Part shown: positions 8,657 through 17,770 of the stretch, piece after piece
Layout of the letters: each line of letters opens with the position of its first letter
Position numbering within the stretch: the stretch's first letter is position 1
Assembly (NCBI GenBank): GCA_009363175.1
Contig: CP045205.1
Span: forward strand, 3,720,001-3,784,000
Length of the DNA: 64,000 bases
From: Citrobacter telavivensis
Lineage (GTDB): Bacteria > Pseudomonadota > Gammaproteobacteria > Enterobacterales > Enterobacteriaceae
Direction: 5' to 3'
Translations under genes and position numbers: made by a program
Notes under the pieces: generated by a model
Database searches by the model: none
What the model was told of the DNA's origin: nothing
What the model saw: the letters and a program-made list of their open reading frames with translations, nothing else

Positions 8657-9994
8657 ATGAAAAAGTGGTTTGCTGATGGCGCATTTCGCACCATCATTCG
8701 TAATAGTGCCTATTTAGGCTCCAGCAACGTGGTGAGTGCCCTGCTGGGTTTACTGGCGCTCTCCTGCGCCGGTAAAGGCGTGACGCCAGCGATGTTTGGC
8801 GTGCTGGTCATCATTCAGTCGTATACCAAAGCCATTAGCGATTTTGCCAAATTCCAGACATGGCAACTGGTCGTTCAGTACGGTACACCCGCGCTGGAAA
8901 GCAATAACCTGCAGCAGTTTCGCGATGTGATCTCTTTTTCTTTTAGTCTGGACATCGCCAGCGGCGCGGTGGCTATCCTCTGCGGAATGGGGTTACTGCC
9001 GTTTCTTTCGCACTCGTTAGGCCTCGACGCCGACAGCTTCTGGCTGGCAATGCTGTACTGCACGCTAATCCCTTCCATGGCCTCATCGACCCCAACGGGG
9101 ATTTTACGGGCGGTAAACCGCTTTGACTTGATTGCCATCCAGCAGGCGACCAAACCCTTCCTGCGCGCACTTGGCAGCGTTATCGCCTATTTCGGTGACT
9201 TTGGGTTTGCCGGTTTCGTGATCGCCTGGTACGCCTCCAGCCTGATTGGTGGCACGATGTACTGGTGGTTTGCCGCGCGCGAACTGCGTAGCCGGAATAT
9301 TCACGGTGCGCTACGCCCACGGCTGTTCGAATCGGCGCGCCGCCTCCAGGGCGCATGGAGTTTTGTCTGGTCAACCAATATTGCCCACACTATCTGGTCT
9401 GCGCGAAATTCATGCAGCACGGTGTTGGTAGGTGTCGTTCTTGGCCCCGCCGCCGCCGGACTGTTCAAAATTGCGATGACCTTTTTCGATGCCACTGGCA
9501 CGCCGGCGCAACTGCTTGCCAAGAGCTTTTATCCCGAAGTGATGCGTTTAGATCCGCGCAGCAAAAAGCCGTGGCAACTGGGAATGAAATCGGCGCTGTT
9601 AGCCGGTGGTATCGGCATCGCCGTGGCGCTTGTTGTGGTGATTGTCGGTAAGCCGCTCATTTCGCTGGTTTTTGGCGTCAAATACCTGCAGGCGTACGAC
9701 CTCATCCAGATTATGCTTGGCGCGATTATTGTGTCGATGCTGGGGTTTCCCCAGGAATCACTGCTGCTGATGTCCGGCAAACAACGGGCTTTTCTGACCG
9801 CGCAGACCATCGCTTCCATCGCCTACATTGTCCTGCTGCCAGGGCTGTCGCATCTCTTTGGCGTGGTCGGCGCGGCGTTTGCCTACTTCGCCGGACAATG
9901 CCTGGATGTACTGCTTTCCCTGATCCCGACGATACACGCTTATCACCATCGCCGTAGGTTGCCCTTTACCGCAGCCAAAGAGACTCACTCATGA
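8657..9994 (+). CDS. Wzx/MATE-type polysaccharide or lipid flippase
   Basis: A 445-residue inner-membrane protein with roughly 12-14 hydrophobic segments. It has the layout of the MOP superfamily (Wzx-like O-antigen and lipid-linked oligosaccharide flippases). The N-terminus has a run of small residues after helix 1 (YLGSSNVVSALLGLLALS) as in such proteins, and helices pair up as two halves. It overlaps the next gene by 4 bases (ATGA), which suggests translational coupling. Within this island it could flip a lipid-linked product, perhaps a modified ceramide, across the inner membrane; that is inference from position. Confidence 0.72.
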   Translation: MKKWFADGAFRTIIRNSAYLGSSNVVSALLGLLALSCAGKGVTPAMFGVLVIIQSYTKAISDFAKFQTWQLVVQYGTPALESNNLQQFRDVISFSFSLDIASGAVAILCGMGLLPFLSHSLGLDADSFWLAMLYCTLIPSMASSTPTGILRAVNRFDLIAIQQATKPFLRALGSVIAYFGDFGFAGFVIAWYASSLIGGTMYWWFAARELRSRNIHGALRPRLFESARRLQGAWSFVWSTNIAHTIWSARNSCSTVLVGVVLGPAAAGLFKIAMTFFDATGTPAQLLAKSFYPEVMRLDPRSKKPWQLGMKSALLAGGIGIAVALVVVIVGKPLISLVFGVKYLQAYDLIQIMLGAIIVSMLGFPQESLLLMSGKQRAFLTAQTIASIAYIVLLPGLSHLFGVVGAAFAYFAGQCLDVLLSLIPTIHAYHHRRRLPFTAAKETHS

Positions 9995-10815
9995 CGCACG
10001 AAAAATTCTCGCCTGACGTTCTCCAGCGCCTGTTTGTCGCGGTGGAAGAAGATGACATCGTCGATCGCCATGCCGTACTGCCGGATCGTGTGCAGATTGA
10101 CTGCACCGACGTCAACATCCGCCGCTGTTATGATCTGTGCCTGCAGTTTTGGGAGGACGGTTTTACCCGCAAGGACTTACTACGGTTGGTACTGAAGCAA
10201 TTACGAGGCTGCGAGCTGTCAGAAAAGGAACGGATGCAATACAAACACATTCGCGCGCGTTATAAACATTTACGTTTTGCTCAGCGACTCTATCGCAAAA
10301 ACCACCAGGCAGGCCGTTTATTCAGCAAAACCACCGTTTTTCTCGGCCATTTCCAGGACGGATTTCGTAATGGGAATAAAACGATTACTGCCACTTATGG
10401 AAGGCTGTTGCGTATTTACCTGAGTTTCCCCGTCTGGCGAGTCGTCCAGTATTCCCTGCGTCACAGTCAGTCAGAAACGACAAGCGGATTTATGGTCTAT
10501 TGTCAGGCGCAAATGCGCACGCTGCGAGAATTAATTACCAGACCGCAACTGACAGGAAGTGAATTTCATGCCATGCGGAAAATCATTAGTCAGCAGGTTT
10601 CGTATTACGACACGTTACGTTCCCTCGATCCGGACAATCACGATGCCCGCGCAGTCTCCCGCTTTCTGGCCGCGATTAATGGTCTGATGGGAGACCGACA
10701 TGATGAGATGGTGACCGATGCAATGGAAATGAGAAAACCGTACGACGCGCCGAGCGCACTGGATAGCGCTATTCGCGAACGTATAGAACAATTGCTCACT
10801 CATTATCCTCTGTAG
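9991..10815 (+). CDS. CHAD-like helical protein, function unknown
   Basis: A 274-residue, soluble, Arg/His-rich, helical protein. Residues about 195-245 contain HAMRK, then YYDTLRSL, then FLAAINGLMGDRHDEMV. This spacing resembles the second half of a CHAD domain (H-x-x-R-K ... L-G-x-x-x-D), a fold that binds polyphosphate or other polyanions. The likeness is weak and read by eye. It is coupled to the flippase gene by a 4-base overlap and followed by the YtfJ-like gene. A role in handling a phosphorylated lipid or headgroup is possible but unproven. Confidence 0.45.
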   Translation: MTHEKFSPDVLQRLFVAVEEDDIVDRHAVLPDRVQIDCTDVNIRRCYDLCLQFWEDGFTRKDLLRLVLKQLRGCELSEKERMQYKHIRARYKHLRFAQRLYRKNHQAGRLFSKTTVFLGHFQDGFRNGNKTITATYGRLLRIYLSFPVWRVVQYSLRHSQSETTSGFMVYCQAQMRTLRELITRPQLTGSEFHAMRKIISQQVSYYDTLRSLDPDNHDARAVSRFLAAINGLMGDRHDEMVTDAMEMRKPYDAPSALDSAIRERIEQLLTHYPL

Positions 10816-10867
10816 GTCGAGCTGTACATGATTGCCCTTCCCGACTCAGCGAAATAAAGGATCTGCG

Positions 10868-11428
10868 ATGCTGCTACGTCGATTACTGATTGCTTCACTC
10901 CTGCTCTCGCCATGGCTGGCGTCCGCGCATAACTTTGTCGAAGGCCAACCGGTCAAGCCGATCGTCATTACGGATCGCGGCGAATTGCAGTTGGATAATC
11001 ATGATGCGTTTAGCTACCGAAACTGGAACAGCAGCGAACTGGCGGGAAAGGTGCGCATTGTTCAGTACATCGCCGGGCGAAAATCCGCAAAAAAGAAAAA
11101 CTCAATGCTGATTAAGGCCGTAAAGGCAGCCAATTTTCCCCAGGACCGCTTTCAACCCACCACCATCGTGAATACCGACGATGTGATCTTTGGCTCCGGT
11201 TTCTTCGTCCTCGGAAAAATAGAAAAAAACAAACGCCGCTACCCATGGGCACAATTTATCATCGACAGCAGCGGACTGGGCCGCAGAACCTGGCAACTCA
11301 ATGAGATGAGTTCAACCATTCTGGTGCTGGACAAAGAGGGCCGCGTCCTGTGGGCAAAAGATGGCGATCTGACGCCAAAAGAGGTGCATCAGGTTATCGC
11401 GATGGTACATAAGATGGTTGATGAATAG
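10868..11428 (+). CDS. YtfJ-family periplasmic protein
   Basis: I chose the ATG at 10868 (186 residues) because AAAGGA lies 6 bases before it and a signal peptide follows at once (LLRRLLIASLLLSPWLASA). The upstream TTG would add 12 unlikely residues. The mature part is close to E. coli YtfJ (184 residues): ITDRGEL, YRNWNS, VRIVQYIAGR, TTIVNTDD, YPWAQFI and a final LDKEGRVLWAKDG. The family has a thioredoxin-like fold without the CxxC pair, and its function is not established. Its place just before LptF/LptG-like genes suggests a periplasmic accessory to lipid transport. Confidence 0.78.
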   Translation: MLLRRLLIASLLLSPWLASAHNFVEGQPVKPIVITDRGELQLDNHDAFSYRNWNSSELAGKVRIVQYIAGRKSAKKKNSMLIKAVKAANFPQDRFQPTTIVNTDDVIFGSGFFVLGKIEKNKRRYPWAQFIIDSSGLGRRTWQLNEMSSTILVLDKEGRVLWAKDGDLTPKEVHQVIAMVHKMVDE

Positions 11429-11439
11429 CCGGGCCCGCG

Positions 11440-12510
11440 ATGAAATTAATTGAACGCTACATCATGACCAGTATTCAACGACTGGTAGCGACCCTCGTGG
11501 GTTTTCTGATCTTTATTTTCGCCAGCTATTGCGCGCAGCGCTACCTGACCGACGCGGCAAACGGCACATTAGCCCTGGACGTCGTGTTGAACGTTGTCTT
11601 CTACAAGGTACTGATTGCGCTGGAGATGCTGCTCCCCGTCGGCCTGTATGTTTCCGTCGGCGTCACCCTCGGGCAGATGTATACCGATTCGGAAATCACA
11701 GCGATATCCGCCTCCGGCGCTACGCCTTCGTGCCTTTATCGCGCCGTCATATTCCTCGCCATTCCATTAAGCATTCTGGTGATGCTGCTGTCACTGTACG
11801 GCAGACCCTGGGCTTACGCGCAAATTTATCAGCTAGAACAACAGTCGCAGTCTGAGCTGGATGTCCGTCATCTGCAGGCAAGAAAGTTTAATATCAACAA
11901 CAATGGGCGGATGATCCTCGCCCGGCAGATTGATCCCGACGCGGCTCATCTCAGCGATACGTTGATTTATACCTCCTCTGACAACAGGACCAGTATCTTC
12001 AGGGCCAGCAGTGTTGACGTTGTCGACCCATCGCCGTCGACCCCCACGGTGATGTTGCACACCGGTACCGCCTATGTTTTGGCGCATCAGGGGCGGGATG
12101 ATAACGAGCAGGTTTTTCGCAATCTCAAACTGAACCTGAAACCGTTCGACCAGAGTGACGAGGTCAAACGCAAGGCGAAATCCGTCGCTACGCTCTCCCG
12201 CTCCTCTGCACCTGCTGATGCTGCGGAACTGCAATGGCGGGAAAGTCGTGGAGTCAGCGCATTGCTAATGGCGCTACTCGCTGTTCCATTAAGCCGCGTC
12301 AGGCCACGCCAGGGACGGTTTTCCACGCTGCTCCCACTCACGCTCTTATTCGTCATCATTTTTTATGGCGGCAACATTTGCCGCACGCTGGTTGCCAACG
12401 GCGCGTTGCCCGTGACTCCGGGCCTGTGGTTGGTTCCCCTGCTCATGCTGGCTGGCCTGTTTCTGCTGCTGATCCGCGACGGCACTCTGCTGTGGAAAAT
12501 TCGTCGATGA
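11440..12510 (+). CDS. LptF-like permease (YjgP/YjgQ family)
   Basis: A 356-residue protein with the LptF/LptG layout: three N-terminal membrane helices (about residues 12-35, 55-80, 98-125), a periplasmic beta-jellyroll region (about 140-260) and three C-terminal helices. The N-terminus KLIERYIMTS is typical of LptF. Housekeeping lptF/lptG normally sit beside pepA, so this pair is most likely a paralogue dedicated to another lipid. It overlaps the LptG-like gene by 4 bases. No LptB, LptC or LptA homologue is in the window, so it would have to borrow the ATPase and bridge. Confidence 0.75.
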   Translation: MKLIERYIMTSIQRLVATLVGFLIFIFASYCAQRYLTDAANGTLALDVVLNVVFYKVLIALEMLLPVGLYVSVGVTLGQMYTDSEITAISASGATPSCLYRAVIFLAIPLSILVMLLSLYGRPWAYAQIYQLEQQSQSELDVRHLQARKFNINNNGRMILARQIDPDAAHLSDTLIYTSSDNRTSIFRASSVDVVDPSPSTPTVMLHTGTAYVLAHQGRDDNEQVFRNLKLNLKPFDQSDEVKRKAKSVATLSRSSAPADAAELQWRESRGVSALLMALLAVPLSRVRPRQGRFSTLLPLTLLFVIIFYGGNICRTLVANGALPVTPGLWLVPLLMLAGLFLLLIRDGTLLWKIRR

Positions 12511-13574
12511 ACATCTTCAGCCGCTATTTAATACGTAATCTCTTTTTGGGATTTGCGGCTGCCGCAGGGTTATTGCTTCCCCTGTTTACCACCTTCAATC
12601 TGATCAACGAACTCGATGATGTGAATCCTGGCGGATATCGCTGGACGCAGGCCGTGATGGTTGTGTTGATGACATTGCCCAGAACTTTCATCGATCTTGG
12701 CCCGTTTATCGCGCTGATCGGCGGCATCGTCGGGCTGGGACAGTTGTCGAAAAGCGGGGAGTTAACCGCAATACGCACCACGGGATATTCAATTTTCAGA
12801 ATAGCCATGGTGACGCTTTGCGCGGGACTGATGCTAACCGTTGCCCTTGGTGTCATTGATGAATGGGTTGCCTCGCCAATGCAACAGCGGGCATTGCAGA
12901 TAAAGACGCGCTTTACCCGTCACGATATGGCGGGAAACATTCTGTGGGCCCGGCGCGGCAATGAGTTTGTAACGGTGAAGTCGCTGAACGAACAGCGCCA
13001 GCCAGTAGGCATTGAGCTGTTTTACTATCGGGCGGACCATTCTCTACAACGGTATATTTATGCGAAAACGGCGACCATTTCAGACAACGGAACCTGGCAG
13101 CTTGAGGATGTAAATCAAAAAGAGTGGGCCAACGGTAAGGAGACAACAGAGACGAAAGAGAGCGTAGCGTGGCCATCTCTCTTTGCCGGTATGAGCCTAC
13201 AGGAACTCACCCTGCCCAGCAGTAGCTTTTCAGTTAAGCAACTCGGTCATTATATTTCCTACCTGAAGAGCACGGGCCAACCCAGCCTCGAATTTACGCT
13301 GGCGTTGTGGCAAAAAGTAGGGCATCCGCTTTTGATTCTGGCGATGATTTTACTGGCAATCCCTTTCACTTTTAGCGCCCCCCGCGCCCCCGGACTGGGG
13401 AGTCGCTTAGCCGTCGGCGTGGTCGTTGGACTGCTGACTTACGTCTGCGATCAGATCATCGTCAACCTGGGGTTGCTGTATTCCCTTAATGTGCAGATGA
13501 CAACGCTGGCTCCGCCGGCATTGCTTCTGGCGATGGCGTTAATCCTTGTTTTTCGATTCGATCGCCAGCCCTGA
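12507..13574 (+). CDS. LptG-like permease (YjgP/YjgQ family)
   Basis: The frame is open further upstream, but the start is taken at 12507, where ATGA overlaps the stop of the LptF-like gene. This gives 355 residues, close to E. coli LptG (360). The N-terminus NIFSRYLIRNLFLGF is typical, followed by the family strand GQLSKSGELTAIRTTGYS near residue 78, a periplasmic domain (about 135-255) and three final helices. It should form the heterodimeric permease with the preceding protein, extracting a lipid from the inner membrane. In this context dihydroceramide or a derivative is the natural candidate. Confidence 0.77.
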   Translation: MNIFSRYLIRNLFLGFAAAAGLLLPLFTTFNLINELDDVNPGGYRWTQAVMVVLMTLPRTFIDLGPFIALIGGIVGLGQLSKSGELTAIRTTGYSIFRIAMVTLCAGLMLTVALGVIDEWVASPMQQRALQIKTRFTRHDMAGNILWARRGNEFVTVKSLNEQRQPVGIELFYYRADHSLQRYIYAKTATISDNGTWQLEDVNQKEWANGKETTETKESVAWPSLFAGMSLQELTLPSSSFSVKQLGHYISYLKSTGQPSLEFTLALWQKVGHPLLILAMILLAIPFTFSAPRAPGLGSRLAVGVVVGLLTYVCDQIIVNLGLLYSLNVQMTTLAPPALLLAMALILVFRFDRQP

Positions 13575-13625
13575 TATCACAACATTTATCAAGTTGCGCG
13601 ATGGACCGAAGATTCAGAAACCACA

Positions 13626-13655
13626 GCAGGTATTCTCAGGAAGAATATCCGCTGC
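13626..13655. terminator. convergent hairpin between LptG-like and SPT-like genes
   Basis: TATTCT / AGAATA with a 5-base loop, extended by GCAG / CTGC across a small bulge, lies between the two convergent operons. Confidence 0.45.
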
Positions 13656-13667
13656 GGGGAGAGAATA

Positions 13668-14840
13668 TTATTTTTTCAGCTGTGCAAATACCTGAATAAT
13701 CGTGTCAATCTGCTCGTAGGTATGTGCCGCATTAACGCTGCAGCGTAGCATCGCGATCCCGGCGGGTGCTGCCGGTGGCAAAATGAGATTCACATAAACG
13801 CCTGCGGCAATCAGTTCGCGCCAGGTACGCAGCCCCTCTTCTTTCGTACCGATAATAACCGGAACCACGGGGCTGATGTGTGAACTCAGCTCATAACCCA
13901 GTTTCTCAAGCCCTTCATACAATCGCACTGCGTTATCCCACAGCTTTTGGCGCAACTCCGGTTGCGCGGCGATCGTTTTTAACGCAGAACGAACGGTTGC
14001 AATGCTCGACGGCGAAGGCGATGCGGTGAAAATATAAGGGCGACTGGCGTAACGCAGAACGTCCATACCCCGATCGCCTACGGCAAAACCACCAATGGAA
14101 GCCAGGCTCTTACTGAAGGTTCCCACAATAATGTCGACATCCTGCTCTACCCCCGTCGCTTCCGCCAGTCCTCGCCCCGTCGCCCCCATCACGCCAAAGG
14201 AGTGCGCTTCATCGACAATCAAAAAACCACCCAGCCGTTTTTTGATGTCGACAATGTCGACCAGTGGCGCGATGTCGCCCAGCATACTGTAAATGCCTTC
14301 GACAATGATGATAGCGTCTTTGGCGCGCTCACCGAGGCGTACCATACGTCGTTCCAGATCTTTCGCATCATTGTGGCGAAAACGGATAATTTCTGCGCCG
14401 CCTAACGCACAGGCATCATAAATACTGGCGTGGCTGTCCGCATCCAGCAGTACCACCGCATTATGATTGGCAAGCGTGCTGATTATCCCTAAATTAGCGG
14501 TATAGCCCGTGGAGAAGACGATGGCCGACGACCGGCCAAAAAACGCAGCAATCTCCTGTTCTAACGCTAAATGCGGTCCATAACTGCCGTTTGCCATCCG
14601 TGAACCGGTCGTACCCGTCCCCTGGTTCGCTAATGCCGCCTGCCCCTCAGCAATCGCCTGGGCATTAAAGGTTAGTCCCAGGTAGTTATTGGTACCCGCC
14701 AGAATAATCTTTTGGTTGCCAATCCGCCCTTCGGTTGCGGAATACACTTCATCTATACAGGTGCCAAATGGGTTAATCCCCGTCATTCGAAATTGTTCCC
14801 GCTCGCTGGCAAGGCGTGCGAATTTATCATAAAGACTCAT
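13668..14840 (-). CDS. spt: serine palmitoyltransferase-like alpha-oxoamine synthase
   Basis: A 390-residue PLP enzyme of the alpha-oxoamine synthase family (SPT, KBL, BioF). It has DEAHSFGVMG near residue 206 (PLP-contacting Asp and His) and GTFSKSLASIGGF near 241, whose lysine is the expected Schiff base. GTFSKS rather than the GTLGKA of BioF and KBL points to serine palmitoyltransferase. It would condense L-serine with an acyl thioester to 3-keto-sphinganine. It is the last gene of a four-gene minus operon and overlaps the ACP gene by 14 bases, so the acyl donor may be acyl-ACP. KBL/BioF activity remains the alternative. Confidence 0.8.
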   Translation of the reverse strand: MSLYDKFARLASEREQFRMTGINPFGTCIDEVYSATEGRIGNQKIILAGTNNYLGLTFNAQAIAEGQAALANQGTGTTGSRMANGSYGPHLALEQEIAAFFGRSSAIVFSTGYTANLGIISTLANHNAVVLLDADSHASIYDACALGGAEIIRFRHNDAKDLERRMVRLGERAKDAIIIVEGIYSMLGDIAPLVDIVDIKKRLGGFLIVDEAHSFGVMGATGRGLAEATGVEQDVDIIVGTFSKSLASIGGFAVGDRGMDVLRYASRPYIFTASPSPSSIATVRSALKTIAAQPELRQKLWDNAVRLYEGLEKLGYELSSHISPVVPVIIGTKEEGLRTWRELIAAGVYVNLILPPAAPAGIAMLRCSVNAAHTYEQIDTIIQVFAQLKK

Positions 14841-15099
14841 TGATACTCTCCAGATAAGGGATTAACGCTTCCATTAATTGCGCAGGCGTTCTGACATCCA
14901 GCAAGATATTAATGGGGATAGAAATATCGAATTTATCTTCCAGCAACATTAATAAATCCATGACCTTAATTGATTCCAGCCCAAGATCATTAACCAGATC
15001 GCTGTCCGGTTGGATATCCACACCGCTTTCGACCATACCCTGCAAACAGTAAAGGGTGTAATCCATTACTTCTTCATGATTTAACATAGAAAATAACAT
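14827..15099 (-). CDS. acyl carrier protein
   Basis: A 90-residue acidic protein with the carrier motif DLGLESIKVMDLL near residues 40-52. The Ser in LES is the expected phosphopantetheine site. ATG at 15087 (four codons in) is an alternative start. It lies between the epimerase-type and SPT-like genes and overlaps the latter. It probably carries the fatty acyl chain activated by the acyl-AMP ligase to the PLP enzyme. It differs from housekeeping AcpP (78 residues, DSLD motif) and is specific to this cluster. Confidence 0.85.
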   Translation of the reverse strand: MLFSMLNHEEVMDYTLYCLQGMVESGVDIQPDSDLVNDLGLESIKVMDLLMLLEDKFDISIPINILLDVRTPAQLMEALIPYLESINESL

Positions 15100-15116
15100 A
15101 CCTGTAATCTAAATAA

Positions 15117-16031
15117 TCAAAATAGCCCCTGGCGTAACGCATATTCCAGGCTAACCCGGGGAAACCAATTTATGTTCTCGCACAGACATTTATTATTTGC
15201 TGACCAGTCCGGGTGGGTTAATTCGCAAACTTTACTGCGGGTCAACATCGGTTCTTTTCCGGCAAACCGACTGATTAACGTACTCGTCCCGGCAATCAAT
15301 ATCAGCAATGGCAGCGGAATACTCACGGTCCGAACCGGCCGCTTACTTACCGCAGCCGCAATTTCCTGAAGACGTTGCCAGTTATAGCCGCCGGCAACCC
15401 CATCGCATAACTCATAAGGATAAACTGGCGTCCGTTCGGCCATGAGCCATTGACTGACGGCCTGAGCCAAATCGCTCACATGCAAAAATGACAATCGGGT
15501 ATCGACAGCGCCAAATCGCGGAAGATAGCCTCGCAGCATCGTACGAAACAACGGGTTTAACTCTTTGTCACCGGGCCCGTACACCGCCGTAGGGCGAAAA
15601 ATCCCCAGCGTAATCCCGGCGGCCATCGCCGTTAGCCGTTGTTCAGCAACATGCTTGGAATTAGCATACCAGGAGAGTTCAGGGTGACGAGCCGCCAGCG
15701 AGGAGATAAACAGAAAGCGCTGACAACTGCCGCTTTCTTTCGCAGCCTGCATCAGTCGCTGACTACCTTCGACATTACAGCGGGTGAAGACTGCTTCTTT
15801 GTGTCCTCGCACCTGCCCCGCACAGTGGACTACGTGATCGGCCCCTGCGACCAGTTGCACCAGCGTCTCGCGTTCTTCCAGCGCCCCCCGGATCCAGACA
15901 AGATTTTCGCGCGCGTCGTGACGGACGGTTCGGGTTAACGCCCGGACGATAAAACCCTGGGAAAGCAGCGCCTCAATAATATGTTTTCCGATAAAACCGG
16001 TCCCGCCGGTCACCGCAACGATGGTACTCAT
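15117..16031 (-). CDS. cerR: NAD(P)-dependent epimerase/reductase, CerR-type candidate
   Basis: A 304-residue extended short-chain dehydrogenase. The nucleotide-binding motif TGGTGFIG is at residues 8-15, and the catalytic YANSK (Tyr-x-x-x-Lys) is near 140. FRPTAVYGPGD near 167 is typical of the epimerase group. In Caulobacter a protein of this family (CerR) reduces the 3-keto group in ceramide synthesis, and this cluster has the same partners. It overlaps the upstream ligase gene by 4 bases (ATGA). Without a search it could still be a general sugar-type epimerase, but the neighbours argue for the ketoreductase role. Confidence 0.72.
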   Translation of the reverse strand: MSTIVAVTGGTGFIGKHIIEALLSQGFIVRALTRTVRHDARENLVWIRGALEERETLVQLVAGADHVVHCAGQVRGHKEAVFTRCNVEGSQRLMQAAKESGSCQRFLFISSLAARHPELSWYANSKHVAEQRLTAMAAGITLGIFRPTAVYGPGDKELNPLFRTMLRGYLPRFGAVDTRLSFLHVSDLAQAVSQWLMAERTPVYPYELCDGVAGGYNWQRLQEIAAAVSKRPVRTVSIPLPLLILIAGTSTLISRFAGKEPMLTRSKVCELTHPDWSANNKCLCENINWFPRVSLEYALRQGLF

Positions 16032-17770
16032 TGCGCATAACCCGACGCGGGGATTGGTGAATTCAGGGGTTCGGCGAAGAGGTTCAGATAGCGTTTTTTT
16101 GCTTCCGCACGGGCCGGTTTCCCGGAGGATGTTCGTGGAATGCTGTGCGGTGGCAAGAGCTCAATGCTAACAGAAACGCCAAACTCGCTTTGTACCCGGG
16201 CGGTCAGACTGTGGACTATCTGCGCGCGGCGTTCTTCACAACTGACCCGGCACTGGATCTGTAAAATAATCCGCTCCTGGGACGTCACAAACGCTATTGC
16301 ATCGCCAGAGTGAATTTCCGGTTCCTGTTCCGCAATATACTCAATATCCTGTGGCCAGATATTCCGACCACGAATGATGATCAGATCTTTTATACGTCCC
16401 GTCACGTACAGATAGCCATCCAGCAAGTAGCCCAGATCCCCGGTATCCATCCATCCGGTTGACTGGATTTCCTTTTGCGAAACCGGATCCTGAAAATAAC
16501 CGTCCATCAAGCTCGGACCGGATATACAGATATGGCCCACTTCTCGTTCAGGAAGCGGGAGTCCAATTTCGTTACGAATTTCAATGCGGTGACCCGGTAG
16601 TGCTTTGCCACAGTTCACAAAGGTGGAAATCGCCCGGGTATTTTTCGTTGGCGCAACCGCTTTGCCCTGGTACTCGAGTATATCGCGATCGACGTCGTTC
16701 ACCTGAGAACCCGACGCTTCATCGGAAAAACTCACCGCCAGCGCATTTTCAGCCAGTCCGTAGCACGGCATGAAGGCTTTACTGTCAAACCCCGCGCGCT
16801 GGAAACATTCGCCAAACTGATTGAGTTGCCCGGCAGAAATGGGTTCGGCACCCACCCCTGCTACACGCCAGCAGGAGAGATCTAACCCGGCAAGTTCGTT
16901 GTCATTGATGCGACGCAAGCATAAATCGTAACCGAAGGGGGGGGCCACGGAGACGGTGCAGCGGTTCTGACTGATTAATTTCAACCACTGTAACGGGCGC
17001 ATGGCGAAATCCTGCGTGCGCAGATAGTCCACGGAGAGTTGAGTCGCCACAGGCGTCAGCAGAAAACCCACCAGCCCCATATCATGATAAAAGGGCAGCC
17101 AGGAAACGCAGCGGTCGCTGTCGCGTAATTTGATCCCATCATGGCTAATCACACGCAGATTCGACATCACTTCACGGTGGGTAATAATGACACCGCGAGG
17201 AAAACGCGTACTGCCAGAGGTGTACTGGAGGTAGGCAATGTCATCCGGCAATGGCTGTGGCAGTTCGATATCCTTTTCCGGCAACGCATTAAATTGCGCA
17301 TTGCTGAGAATATGGATTGCCGCCCCATGATCGTTGACGACATCTATCAGTGACAACCATTGATCGCTGCTGATAATGGCCGCTGGCTGACAGCTGGCTA
17401 ACAGACCCTGCAATTTCGCAGAATAAGAATCGCGTTGCCCGACGCCCATTGGAATGGCCAGCGGTACCGCCACTAAACCCGCATACTGACAGGCAAAAAA
17501 GGCTTCGACAAAACCCACGCTGGTTTCCGCAATCAGCGCGACGCGATCGCCCTTATTGAGATTCAGCGAAAGCAACCGCCGTGCCCCGGCTTGTGCTCGC
17601 CATTTTAGCTGACGATACTCCAGTACGGCTTCAGGCTGATTGCGTCGATCATAAAAATTCATTCCTGCATTTCCCAAAGCGGCGTAGTCCAAAGCTTCCG
17701 CCAGGGTTGAAAAGTCAGCATAACGCATAGGAAGAGAATGAGTAGATATTCTATTGGACATATACACCAT
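16028..17770 (-). CDS. fatty acyl-AMP ligase / acyl-ACP synthetase
   Basis: A 580-residue ANL-superfamily enzyme. It has the AMP-binding loop YTSGSTRFPRGVIITH near residue 188, the WLPFYHDMGLVGF segment near 224, PCYGLAENAL near 336 and DTGDLGYL near 450. The YHDMGL and PCYGLAE forms are those of fatty acyl-AMP ligases, which load acyl-AMP onto a carrier protein rather than CoA. It is the first gene of the minus operon, so it should activate a fatty acid for the co-encoded ACP. The start at 17770 has a poor ribosome site; ATG three or fourteen codons on is possible. Confidence 0.82.
   Translation of the reverse strand: MVYMSNRISTHSLPMRYADFSTLAEALDYAALGNAGMNFYDRRNQPEAVLEYRQLKWRAQAGARRLLSLNLNKGDRVALIAETSVGFVEAFFACQYAGLVAVPLAIPMGVGQRDSYSAKLQGLLASCQPAAIISSDQWLSLIDVVNDHGAAIHILSNAQFNALPEKDIELPQPLPDDIAYLQYTSGSTRFPRGVIITHREVMSNLRVISHDGIKLRDSDRCVSWLPFYHDMGLVGFLLTPVATQLSVDYLRTQDFAMRPLQWLKLISQNRCTVSVAPPFGYDLCLRRINDNELAGLDLSCWRVAGVGAEPISAGQLNQFGECFQRAGFDSKAFMPCYGLAENALAVSFSDEASGSQVNDVDRDILEYQGKAVAPTKNTRAISTFVNCGKALPGHRIEIRNEIGLPLPEREVGHICISGPSLMDGYFQDPVSQKEIQSTGWMDTGDLGYLLDGYLYVTGRIKDLIIIRGRNIWPQDIEYIAEQEPEIHSGDAIAFVTSQERIILQIQCRVSCEERRAQIVHSLTARVQSEFGVSVSIELLPPHSIPRTSSGKPARAEAKKRYLNLFAEPLNSPIPASGYAQ

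Noticed and set aside
12234..12506. 91-codon upstream extension of the LptG-like frame
   Set aside because: It overlaps the LptF-like gene in another frame; the coupled ATGA at 12507 is the natural start.
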